Positions 53,555 through 60,682 of a DNA stretch of 64,000 nucleotides are shown here, piece after piece. The notes below the pieces were generated by a model. That model was not told the origin of the DNA and did not search any database. It saw only the letters and a program-made list of their open reading frames with translations. The position numbers were made by a program, and so were the translations under genes. Position 1 is the first letter of the stretch, and the number at the start of each line of letters is the position of its first letter. The DNA comes from Pseudomonas fragi (GTDB lineage Bacteria; Pseudomonadota; Gammaproteobacteria; Pseudomonadales; Pseudomonadaceae): NCBI RefSeq assembly GCF_900105835.1, contig NZ_LT629783.1, positions 1,674,001 to 1,738,000 on the forward strand. Direction: 5' to 3'.

Positions 53555-54793
53555 ATGCCTAACCCACAACTTGATATCTGGGGCACCGCCCCTAGCGCCC
53601 GTTACGAACAACTGGCCGCCCCCTTTCGCCCGCTGTTTGCGCACATCGGCGCACAAGCCGCCGAAGCTGACGGTTCGCGCAGCCACCTGGGCAAGGTGAT
53701 CCAGAAACTGAACGCACTGGGCTTGCCACGCTGGCGCCTGCCGGCCAGTTACGGCGGGCAGGACGCCAGCCTGGTTGAGTTGCTCGCCCTGTTAACCGAA
53801 TTATCCGCAGCCGACTCCAATATCACCCAGGCCTTGCGTGGGCATTTTGGTTTTTGCGAAGAAGTGCTGGTTTCCAAGGATCGCAACTGGCAGGCAAAGT
53901 GGCTGGACAAGCTCAGCCAGGGCGTACTGCTGTCACCGGGCAGTACCGAGGTGGGCACCCAGACCCGTGGTGAATTCGAAACCCGCATCCAGCGTGCAGC
54001 AGATGGCTCATTGCGCATCAGCGGCAAAAAGTTCTACACCACCGGCGCCCTGTACAGCGACCTGATCAACACCATCGGCACTGGCGACGACGGCACGCTG
54101 TACAGCGTCGTGGTCGACCTCAAGGCTCCCGGCGTGCAGATCATTGATGACTGGAACGGCTTTGGTCAGCGCCTGACGGCCAGCGGTACCTGCATCTTCG
54201 ACAACGTACGGGTGGACGATGAGCCGCGCGCCACCGACCAGCGTTTTGCCTATGGCCAGTCGTTCTTCCAGATCTACCACCTCAGCACCCTGGCCGGCAT
54301 CGCCCGCCGCGCCGCCTTGAGCGGCGCCGATGAACTGCACAGCCGCTCCCGAACCTTTTCCACGGGCAATGCCGACAGCGCCGCGCAGGACGTGCAATTG
54401 CTCCAGGTAATCGGCGAAGTGGCCAGCCAAGCCTACGCGGCACAGGCCATTGCCCGGTACGCGGCGCAGCGCCTGGAAAGCACCGCGCAATACACCATTG
54501 CCAGCGAGCAGCCGTTGACCCATGAAGACCCGCAGGTGGCACTGGCCGAGCTGGAGGTGTGCCTGGCGGTGAATCCCGTGGTGGACGCCACCCTGGCTGC
54601 GACCACGGCGCTGTTCGATGCCCTGGGCGCCAGCGCCACGGCCAGCAACAAGGCACTCGATCGTCTGTGGCGCAACGCCCGTACCCTGGCCAACCACAAC
54701 CCGCGCGTGTACAAGTCGCGCATTGTCGGCAACTACCTGGTCAACGGTCTGGTGCCTCCTTCGCAATGGCGGGTGGGGGTGGCCAAGAGCTGA
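53555..54793 (+). CDS. Acyl-CoA-dehydrogenase-fold flavin monooxygenase (DszC/SfnB-like)
   Basis: A 412-residue protein of the acyl-CoA dehydrogenase fold. Seen: LPRWRLPASYGGQDASLVELLALLTELSAADSNITQALRGH, GVLLSPGSTEVGTQTRG, LRISGKKFYTTGALYSD, and C-terminal NHNPRVYKSRIVGNYLVNG. The usual CoA-dehydrogenase Glu base is not apparent, and the sequence resembles DszC and SfnB, which use reduced flavin on sulfur compounds. ATG 53555 follows AAGG. It is divergent from the SsuA-like/LLM operon, which fits a sulfur-scavenging role (inference). Confidence 0.85.
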   Translation: MPNPQLDIWGTAPSARYEQLAAPFRPLFAHIGAQAAEADGSRSHLGKVIQKLNALGLPRWRLPASYGGQDASLVELLALLTELSAADSNITQALRGHFGFCEEVLVSKDRNWQAKWLDKLSQGVLLSPGSTEVGTQTRGEFETRIQRAADGSLRISGKKFYTTGALYSDLINTIGTGDDGTLYSVVVDLKAPGVQIIDDWNGFGQRLTASGTCIFDNVRVDDEPRATDQRFAYGQSFFQIYHLSTLAGIARRAALSGADELHSRSRTFSTGNADSAAQDVQLLQVIGEVASQAYAAQAIARYAAQRLESTAQYTIASEQPLTHEDPQVALAELEVCLAVNPVVDATLAATTALFDALGASATASNKALDRLWRNARTLANHNPRVYKSRIVGNYLVNGLVPPSQWRVGVAKS

Positions 54794-54806
54794 ACATTGC
54801 GCGACG

Positions 54807-54834
54807 GCTTCAGCCCGGCAGGCCGGGCTGAAGC
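54807..54834. terminator. Strong hairpin after the DszC/SfnB-like gene
   Basis: GCTTCAGCCCGG and CCGGGCTGAAGC form a 12-bp stem with a 4-base loop, 14 bases past the stop. No U-tract follows. Confidence 0.5.
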
Positions 54835-54932
54835 TGCGCTGGTTCAATGAAAAAAATGTTAATTGTCCAGAGCCCTTGCCCCGCAGAACATGGCCGCCTG
54901 TCACGTACTTCAGCACTAGGGAAACCGGCTCC

Positions 54933-55448
54933 ATGCATCAACACACACGCGCACCGCTGCGCACTGCAATCCACCGCCTGAGCCGGCGTACAGCGGGGGC
55001 TGTGGCCATCACCCTGGCAACCCTGGGCGGTGCCCAGGCTGCCACCTCCACTGCCGACACCATCAAGGCCTACAAACTGTGCACGGGGGCAGACAACGCC
55101 TCCCATGTACTGCAAGGCACCATCGACCAGAACATGCGCAACGACGTGACCTCGATTCACTTCAAGCAAAGCCCGGCGCATGCCAGCTATGACTGGCATA
55201 ACGACCCGGAGCCGCAATACGTCATCACATTGTCCGGCACCCTGGCGTTTGCAACCCGCAATGGCGAGACATTCACCCTGCACCCCGGCGAAGTGTTGAT
55301 CGCTGAAGACAACACCGGTACGGGCCACCGCTGGAACATGGTCGATGACCAGCCCTGGCGTCGCGGCTATGTGGTACTCAAGCCTGGCACAAGGGACTCG
55401 TTCATCCCCGACGACCCGGCTGCCGCCAAGGTGTGTAACGGGTCGTAG
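54933..55448 (+). CDS. Exported cupin-domain protein
   Basis: A 171-residue protein with a signal peptide after a basic stretch (RTAGAVAITLATLGGAQAAT). The cupin barrel is DWHNDPEPQYVITLSGTLAFATRNGETFTLHPGEVLIAEDNTGTGHRWNM: His and Glu-like positions of motif 1 and His of motif 2 (GTGHRW) are there. The location outside the cytoplasm is unusual for a small cupin. ATG 54933 opens the signal peptide; the frame is open upstream into the preceding gene. Its function is unknown. It converges on the AraC gene. Confidence 0.8.
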   Translation: MHQHTRAPLRTAIHRLSRRTAGAVAITLATLGGAQAATSTADTIKAYKLCTGADNASHVLQGTIDQNMRNDVTSIHFKQSPAHASYDWHNDPEPQYVITLSGTLAFATRNGETFTLHPGEVLIAEDNTGTGHRWNMVDDQPWRRGYVVLKPGTRDSFIPDDPAAAKVCNGS

Positions 55449-55462
55449 TAACAAGCGGGCGG

Positions 55463-56284
55463 CTATTTGAAAAAATGGCTGGGGGTTCTGCCGAACTGTT
55501 TCTTGAACATGTTGGTGAACGCGCTGGGGCTTTCATAGCCCAGTGCAAACGCCACATCGATGATCTTCTCCCCCACTGCCATGCGCTCAACCGCCAGCAG
55601 CAAACGCGCCTGCTGGCGCCACTGGCCGAAGGTCATGCCGGTGTCCTTGCGAAACAGGCGCTGGATAGTTTTTTCATCGAGGCCCAGGTGGGTGCTCCAG
55701 TCCGCCAGCGTCGAACCGTCGGCGGGATTTTTTTGCAAACTGCGGCAAATCCCATTGATACGCGGATCGGCTGGCTGCGGCAAATGCAAAGGCAGTGCGG
55801 GCAGCAGGGCCAACTCGTCCAGAATCAACTGCATCACCCGATCTTCGCGGGAGTGCGCGGCATAGGGCTGCTGCAGGCCCACGGCAACCTTGATCAACTC
55901 GCTCAACAGCGGCGAGATGCTCACGGCCTTTACCTCGGCGGGCAGATCCACCAGCGCATCGGGCCGCACAAACACACTGCGCATTTTCAGCGGCCCCACA
56001 CAACGGATCGAGTGAACCCGGCCACTGGGCATCCACACCCCCCGGTTGGAGGGAACAGTCCACTGGCTCGACTCGCTGTACACCACCATGACACCCGAGA
56101 TGGCATAAAGCAGTTGATGCTTCTCATGGGTGTGAGGCGCAATGACCCAGTCCTGCGGATAATCGGTAGCACTGCCGATCACCGTCCGGTTGCTTTGATC
56201 GATCTCAAGCAAAAAATCAGTAAGCAGTTTGATCGCGACGCCCCTTTTGCGATGGTTTGCTCCCTTATACAGCGAGACAGGCAT
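55463..56284 (-). CDS. AraC-family regulator with cupin-like N-terminal domain, divergent from Fsr-like exporter
   Basis: Read from ATG 56284 it has 273 residues; the frame is open upstream, across the exporter start, so this start is the best compromise. The N-terminal arabinose-binding-type cupin is DWVIAPHTHEKHQLLYAISGVMVVYSESSQWTVPSNRGVWMPSGRVHSI. The C-terminal HTH is in LADWSTHLGLDEKTIQRLFRKDTGMTFGQWRQQARLLLAVERMAVGEKIIDVAFALGYESPSAFTNMFKKQFGRTPSHFF. It is divergent from the MFS gene with about 65 bases between starts and likely regulates it. Confidence 0.87.
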   Translation of the reverse strand: MPVSLYKGANHRKRGVAIKLLTDFLLEIDQSNRTVIGSATDYPQDWVIAPHTHEKHQLLYAISGVMVVYSESSQWTVPSNRGVWMPSGRVHSIRCVGPLKMRSVFVRPDALVDLPAEVKAVSISPLLSELIKVAVGLQQPYAAHSREDRVMQLILDELALLPALPLHLPQPADPRINGICRSLQKNPADGSTLADWSTHLGLDEKTIQRLFRKDTGMTFGQWRQQARLLLAVERMAVGEKIIDVAFALGYESPSAFTNMFKKQFGRTPSHFFK

Positions 56285-56348
56285 GCAGGCGAATTCTAGG
56301 ATGGCCCCGAGCGTCGAGCTCGCACTCCTATCGCCCGGAAGATTTGCC

Positions 56349-57566
56349 ATGCCTACAACAACTGCATCCCCGGCCTCTGCGTCTGCCTCAGTAGCCCGGC
56401 AAGCAAGCCCGCTTGTCATGAAAGTAATCGGCGCCTGCGCGCTGGCACATTTGATCAACGACCTGATCCAGGCCGTACTCCCTTCGATCTATCCCCTGCT
56501 CAAGGCCAACTACGGCCTGAGCTTTACCCAGGTGGGCCTGATTACTCTGACCTTCCAACTGACAGCTTCGCTGCTGCAACCCTGGGTGGGTTACCACACC
56601 GATCGCCATCCCAAACCCTGGTTGCTGCCGGCGGGCATGGTCTGCACCCTGATCGGGATCTTGATGCTGGCCTTCGCCGGTAGCTTTGCCTCGATCCTGG
56701 TGGCCAGTGCCCTGGTCGGCATCGGCTCATCGACCTTCCACCCGGAGACCTCGCGCGTGGCGCGGCTGGCCTCAGGCGGTCGCTATGGCCTGGCCCAGTC
56801 AACCTTCCAGGTGGGCGGCAATGCCGGCAGCGCTTTCGGCCCGTTACTGGCTGCAGCCATCGTGATCCCTTATGGCCAGGGGCATGTTGCCTGGTTTGGG
56901 CTGTTTGCGGCTTTTGCCATCGTCGTGCTGTACGGCTTGAGCCGCTGGTATCGCAACCACCTGGCCCTGTTCAAACTCAAACAGGGCAGCCAGGCGCACC
57001 ACGGCCTGTCCAAAGGGCGAGTGACAGGTGCACTGGTGGTCCTGGCCATGCTGGTGTTCTCCAAGTACTTCTACATGACCAGCTTCACCAGCTACTTCAC
57101 GTTTTACCTGATCGAGAAATTCCACCTGTCAGTGGCCAGCTCCCAGCTCTACCTGTTTTTGTTCCTCGGTTCAGTGGCGGCAGGTACCTTTTTTGGCGGC
57201 CCGATTGGCGACAGGATCGGACGCAAAAAAGTTATCTGGTTCTCGATCCTGGGTGCGGCCCCGTTCACGCTGGCGCTGCCTTATGTGGACCTGTTCTGGA
57301 CAGGCATACTGAGCATGGTGATCGGTTTTATCCTGGCGTCGGCGTTCTCCGCCATCGTGGTCTTCGCCCAGGAACTGGTGCCAGGCAATGTCGGCATGAT
57401 TGCCGGTGTGTTCTTCGGCCTGATGTTCGGTTTTGGCGGCATCGGTGCCGCGTTGCTGGGACATCTGGCGGACATCAAGGGCATCGAGTATGTATATGGA
57501 CTCTGCTCTTACCTGCCGTTGCTGGGGGTATTGACCATCCTGCTGCCGAGTACCAAAGGGGTTTGA
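56349..57566 (+). CDS. MFS exporter, fosmidomycin-resistance (Fsr) family
   Basis: A 405-residue 12-TM transporter, the same length as E. coli Fsr. Features: ALAHLINDLIQAVLPSIYPLLKANYGLSFTQVGLI, WVGYHTDRHPKPWLL, GIGSSTFHPETSRVARLASGGRYGLAQSTFQVGGNAGSAFGPL and GDRIGRKKVIWFSILGAAP. GGAAG precedes ATG 56349. The frame extends upstream into the regulator region without similarity. Substrates are unknown. Confidence 0.9.
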   Translation: MPTTTASPASASASVARQASPLVMKVIGACALAHLINDLIQAVLPSIYPLLKANYGLSFTQVGLITLTFQLTASLLQPWVGYHTDRHPKPWLLPAGMVCTLIGILMLAFAGSFASILVASALVGIGSSTFHPETSRVARLASGGRYGLAQSTFQVGGNAGSAFGPLLAAAIVIPYGQGHVAWFGLFAAFAIVVLYGLSRWYRNHLALFKLKQGSQAHHGLSKGRVTGALVVLAMLVFSKYFYMTSFTSYFTFYLIEKFHLSVASSQLYLFLFLGSVAAGTFFGGPIGDRIGRKKVIWFSILGAAPFTLALPYVDLFWTGILSMVIGFILASAFSAIVVFAQELVPGNVGMIAGVFFGLMFGFGGIGAALLGHLADIKGIEYVYGLCSYLPLLGVLTILLPSTKGV

Positions 57567-57624
57567 AGAGGGGCCAGGCTGGATGGGGCAAGCCACGGCA
57601 GTCAGCAGGCCTGTGGTGGCTTTT

Positions 57625-57648
57625 AAAAGCGCCTCCTGATGGAGGCGC
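57625..57648 (-). terminator. Rho-independent terminator of the HisRS-like gene
   Basis: On the minus strand GCGCCTCC-ATCA-GGAGGCGC is followed by four Ts, just past the stop at 57657. The hairpin can also serve the converging exporter gene. Confidence 0.85.
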
Positions 57649-57656
57649 CTTGACGA

Positions 57657-58299
57657 TCACCGGCCCTGGACCATTCCTGAAGCGAGTAGCAACCGTTCAA
57701 GCCCGATACCGAACCCAGCGCCTTGTCGGTAGGCACCGCCGCCGACAACTTGTTGTTGTGCACCCAATACAGGGCAACGCACCTCGAAGCCATTCCCTTC
57801 AAGGTAATAACTTAAGCCACGCTTCACAGCCAGATTGAGTTCATATTCCAGGCCCAGCGAATCGAGAAAGCCCGAGCAAATGTCCTGGCTACGCATCAAC
57901 GCCTTGGCGGGTTCAGGACTGAGAATTTCAAGTCCCAGTTGAGTGAATTCTCGATAACGCCCGGCTTGGGGTCGCTCATACCGATAACATCGCGCCACAT
58001 AGAAAAACATCGCCTCTGCGCGCGCCCCAAGAAGCACATCGCAGCGTTCCTGAAAAAGCGCAGTCGCTTCGGGGATGAGACAACATGGACGCCCGGCCTT
58101 GTCATTGAAGGCCCACATTTGTCCGATAATTTCACTCCCGCCAGCTTTGTCAATAAACGTATTCTGGCCCCAAAGTGCGGGGACTATGACCTCTTCAGCC
58201 CCCGCATCGATGAAGATAGCTCCGGAAACGACCTTCCATCTCCCGCATCATTGCAGCCTCTTTCCCGGTCACTATTCGAGTTCCGCGCAGCATAGTCAT
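57657..58299 (-). pseudogene. Histidyl-tRNA-synthetase-like catalytic core with a one-base frameshift
   Basis: Read from ATG 58299 (GGAG nine bases upstream) the frame gives MTMLRGTRIVTGKEAAMMRE and ends in TGA after HRCGG near 58199. The +1 frame then continues GAEEVIVPALWGQNTFIDKA to 57657. Joined, it is about 213 residues with class II motif 1 (GAEEVIVPALW), motif 2 (CYRYERPQAGRYREFTQLGLEIL), the HisA-like motif (RGLSYYLEGNGFEV) and motif 3 (GFGIGLERLLLA). The anticodon-binding and insertion domains of true HisRS are missing. The shift maps to a run of five Gs at about 58200-58204 (GGG-GGC-TGA). Ribosome site, terminator and attenuator-like leader look intact, so this may be a recent lesion, a sequencing error or programmed. 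Confidence 0.7.
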
Positions 58300-58324
58300 T
58301 TTCACAATCTCCAATTTCAGGCAA

Positions 58325-58350
58325 TAAAAAAGGCGCCATTGGCGCCTTGG
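58325..58350 (-). terminator. Attenuator terminator before the HisRS-like gene
   Basis: Minus strand: AAGGCGCC-AAT-GGCGCCTT followed by further Ts (six in all), 18 bases after the leader ORF stop and about 26 bases before the HisRS-like start. It lies inside the transcript leader, where a conditional stop would be expected. Confidence 0.8.
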
Positions 58351-58367
58351 TTTGGTTCACTGAAGGG

Positions 58368-58475
58368 TCAGAGCCGATATTTCGAACGCTGAGCAATCGA
58401 TGAGCGTACGCAACCGCAGCACCCTGGGCGAGGTCCGTGATGGTGATGGCGATTGCTTGGAGTAAATTGAGTCAT
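58368..58475 (-). CDS. His-rich leader peptide (candidate attenuation leader)
   Basis: A 35-codon ORF, ATG 58475 to TGA 58368-58370, with a clear AAGGA six bases before the start. It reads MTQFTPSNRHHHHGPRPGCC and then GCVRSSIAQRSKYRL. Four consecutive His codons (CATCACCATCAC, 58437-58448) are followed by an intrinsic terminator and then a gene of histidyl-tRNA synthetase type. This order of leader peptide, terminator and gene is that of the classical amino-acid attenuators such as his. The alternative antiterminator pairing was not resolved by eye. Confidence 0.65.
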   Translation of the reverse strand: MTQFTPSNRHHHHGPRPGCCGCVRSSIAQRSKYRL

Positions 58476-58596
58476 GGGGAATCCTTGCACAAATGCGCAA
58501 GCGCCTGCAAGCCTGCACACGTTGGACTACCCCCGCCGCCACAGACCATTTCCAACCCCATAATGAGACGCTATGCGATCTTCGGCTTTGAGGACA

Positions 58597-58605
58597 TGCT
58601 ATAAA
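58597..58605 (+). promoter_or_regulatory. Candidate extended -10 for the RibD/DHFR-like gene
   Basis: TGCTATAAA matches an extended -10 (TGnTATAAT) 30 bases before ATG 58635. No good -35 is seen. Confidence 0.4.
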
Positions 58606-58634
58606 CACCGCCAAAAAAAGGAGTCTCTCTGACC

Positions 58635-59180
58635 ATGGATACAAAATGTTCGGTCTTTATCGCAGCAAGTGTTGACGGCTTCATTGCCAGGATGGATGGA
58701 GATATTGAGTGGCTCCATCGGCCTGAGTACGAGTGCCCTGCACTGAAGGGACTCACTTATGATGAGTTCATGACGACGGTCGATGCACTGGTTATGGGGC
58801 GCAAGACACTGGACAAAGTGTTGTCCTTCCCTGAGTGGCCCTATGAGAACACGCGAGTCGTGGTGCTCTCACATGGTGCGGTACCGCTACCGCCTAAACT
58901 GCGAGGCCATGTCGATGTGTTGGCCGGCGATCCGGTACTTATCGTGGCGCAGCTTGCGGCTCAAGGTCTGAAGCATCTATATATAGACGGAGGTCAGACC
59001 ATCCAGGCTTTCCTCGCAGCGGGATTGATCAACGAGATCACCATTACGCGTATTCCAGTGTTGTTGGGCAAAGGGATTCCATTGTTCAGCCAGCTGGGTG
59101 ATGAGCGTAAATTATGTCTGATTGACTCATCAGCATCTGATAACGGATTTGTACAAAGTCGTTATCAAGTGCTCGCATAA
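58635..59180 (+). CDS. Dihydrofolate reductase/RibD C-terminal-domain family protein
   Basis: A 181-residue NADPH-dependent-reductase-like protein: CSVFIAASVDGFIARMDGDIEWL at the N terminus, DALVMGRKTLDKVLSFPEWPYENTRVVVLS in the middle and LYIDGGQTIQAFLAAGLINEITITRIPVLLGKGIPLF at the end, all typical of the YyaP/YwjB/RibD-C group. It lacks evidence for being the housekeeping FolA. AGGAG lies 11 bases before ATG 58635. It is divergent from the His leader. Confidence 0.88.
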   Translation: MDTKCSVFIAASVDGFIARMDGDIEWLHRPEYECPALKGLTYDEFMTTVDALVMGRKTLDKVLSFPEWPYENTRVVVLSHGAVPLPPKLRGHVDVLAGDPVLIVAQLAAQGLKHLYIDGGQTIQAFLAAGLINEITITRIPVLLGKGIPLFSQLGDERKLCLIDSSASDNGFVQSRYQVLA

Positions 59181-59263
59181 GCTTGCTGATTGCAGCCTAT
59201 TGTATGGAGTAACGGTTAAAGGTCTCTAACGTGCAGGCCGACAGATGGCTTTTTTTAATTTCG

Positions 59264-59292
59264 TTGCCCTATAGACTCATTTTACCTATATT
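59264..59292 (+). promoter_or_regulatory. Sigma-70 promoter of the Xre/RES module
   Basis: TTGCCC (59264-59269), 17-base spacer, TATATT (59287-59292). Start would be near 59299, inside the palindrome. Confidence 0.65.
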
Positions 59293-59310
59293 TGAATCTA
59301 CAGATTCAAA
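59291..59310. promoter_or_regulatory. Palindromic operator of the Xre/RES module
   Basis: TTTGAATCTACAGATTCAAA: nine-base arms perfectly complementary around two bases. It overlaps the end of the -10 and the start site, the expected place for autoregulation by the antitoxin. Confidence 0.75.
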
Positions 59311-59324
59311 GCATGGTGAGGACA

Positions 59325-59729
59325 ATGACAGTAGCCCTGCAAGCACAGACTTTTACCAAAGATCAGTGCGTGACCGGTCTTAGAGTGGCTGTAGGCATCC
59401 TCGAAAAATGGCATGCATCGAGTGATCAGGCCTGCCGTATCCTGCGTATTTCTCGAAGTACCTATACCCGGGCCAAGCAACGAGACGTTGAATGGTCCGT
59501 GGGGCTGGACTCAGATCAGATGCAACGGATCAGTTTCGTGCTGAACATTCACGCAGCGCTTCGTCTTGTTTTCGATAACCCCGAAAACGTTTATGGCTTC
59601 CCGACGATGGTAAACGACAACGATTTCTTCAATGGCCGCACGCCACTGGAAGTCATGTCACAGGGAGACATGATCTCGCTTTACGAAACCTTTCGCCGGA
59701 TCGATGTATTGCGCGGAGCACAATGGTGA
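59325..59729 (+). CDS. Xre/MbcA/ParS-type antitoxin of a RES toxin
   Basis: A 134-residue protein. The N-terminal Xre-like HTH is in VAVGILEKWHASSDQACRILRISRSTYTRAKQRD; the C-terminal toxin-binding (DUF2384) part is LNIHAALRLVFDNPENVYGFPTMVNDNDFFNGRTPLEVMSQGDMISLYETFRRIDVLRG. ATG 59325 has GTGAGG closely upstream; the in-frame ATG 59313 and TTG 59292 are possible but lie in or next to the operator. It overlaps the toxin gene by seven bases. It neutralises and represses the module. Confidence 0.9.
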   Translation: MTVALQAQTFTKDQCVTGLRVAVGILEKWHASSDQACRILRISRSTYTRAKQRDVEWSVGLDSDQMQRISFVLNIHAALRLVFDNPENVYGFPTMVNDNDFFNGRTPLEVMSQGDMISLYETFRRIDVLRGAQW

Positions 59730-60415
59730 ATTTAAGCCAGCTGGCAGATCTGAACAGCGAGCAGTTACAGGCATATCGACTGGTCAATTCAAAATTTCCG
59801 CCGATTGCCTTATTTGACGATGTCGCCAATCCAGAGGAGTTTGAAGCCCTCTATCAGATCCAGGCATTGACCAATCCCAGGTTGCAAAATGAAGTCGGCC
59901 GTATTGAATTGATACCGCGCTCAGAGATTCCATTTGGCATCCCGGGTTGCTCTTATGCGACCGCACCCTTCACACACGTCAACCCGGAGGGTTCACGATT
60001 CAGTAATGGCAGTTTCGGGGTTTTGTACCTGGCGGCTACGATGGAAGCTGCGCTGGCGGAGGTTCATCACCATCAGGACAAATACTGGTCGAACATCCAG
60101 GGCCTGAACTACGAGCGCTTCGTGTTCCGAGGGCTGTCCTGTTCCTTTGATGAACATTCAATGAAGGATGCAACGTCGTTACCCATGAGCAACCCGATCT
60201 ACGACCCGGACGATTACACCCACTCGCGTTCTCTGGGCAAGATCGTCAAAGATGCAGGACATAAGGGGCTTCGGTACAACTCAGTGCGTTTGCAAGGCAA
60301 CTACTGCTGGGCGCTTATGTCTCCAACGCCAGTCTCGTCCATTGTTCAAACAGCCCACTACGAAATGATCTGGAATGGGCATATCACCGGCGTGAACAAA
60401 ATCAGCGAAGCCTGA
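59723..60415 (+). CDS. RES-domain toxin
   Basis: A 230-residue RES-family protein. The family's name-giving residues can be placed at Arg in AYRLVNSKFP, Glu in TMEAALAEVHHHQ and Ser in GLRYNSVRL. RES toxins degrade NAD+ and stop growth. At 230 residues it is longer than the minimal RES domain, the N-terminal 60 residues giving the extra part. It follows the antitoxin in one operon. The module lies between the tRNA-Lys gene and the RibD-like gene. Confidence 0.9.
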   Translation: MVNLSQLADLNSEQLQAYRLVNSKFPPIALFDDVANPEEFEALYQIQALTNPRLQNEVGRIELIPRSEIPFGIPGCSYATAPFTHVNPEGSRFSNGSFGVLYLAATMEAALAEVHHHQDKYWSNIQGLNYERFVFRGLSCSFDEHSMKDATSLPMSNPIYDPDDYTHSRSLGKIVKDAGHKGLRYNSVRLQGNYCWALMSPTPVSSIVQTAHYEMIWNGHITGVNKISEA

Positions 60416-60480
60416 CGGCTCTACGAAGAAATCTGTGCACAGCACACATTCAGATCCGCATCCCGCCAAATCCCGGGCAC

Positions 60481-60520
60481 AAAAAAGCCGGTGATCCCTG
60501 AGGATTAAACCGGCTGTTTT
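60481..60520. terminator. Terminator between RES gene and tRNA-Lys
   Basis: AGCCGGT-GATCC paired with GGATT-ACCGGCT, with TTTTTT on the minus side and TGTTTT on the plus side. It can serve both the tRNA (minus) and the toxin operon (plus). Confidence 0.85.
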
Positions 60521-60532
60521 GGTGTAGCGATA

Positions 60533-60608
60533 TGGTGGGTCGTGTGGGATTCGAACCTACGACCAATTGGTTAAAAGCCAACTGCTCTACCAACTGAGCT
60601 AACGACCC
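60533..60608 (-). tRNA. tRNA-Lys (anticodon TTT)
   Basis: Minus strand 76 bases, starts GGGTCGTTAGCTCAGTTGGT and ends with encoded CCA after the CGACCC acceptor arm. The anticodon loop is CTTTTAA; the T arm GTAGGTTCGAATCCCAC is canonical. In P. aeruginosa the tRNA-Lys gene next to queC is a known integration site for genomic islands. Confidence 0.97.
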
Positions 60609-60625
60609 GCTTCGTTGTGGGACGT

Positions 60626-60653
60626 ATAATACTGATTTCTAACGAGAATTCAA
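60626..60653 (-). promoter_or_regulatory. Promoter of tRNA-Lys
   Basis: Minus strand TTGAAT (60653-60648), 16 bases, TATTAT (60631-60626); start about ten bases before the tRNA. Confidence 0.6.
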
Positions 60654-60682
60654 CACCCGATCAGAAATAAACCCGAAATAAT

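Noticed and set aside
58357..58644. Minus-strand 95-codon frame overlapping the His leader
   Set aside because: No Shine-Dalgarno and no protein-like features; the 35-codon His leader in another frame has a good ribosome site.
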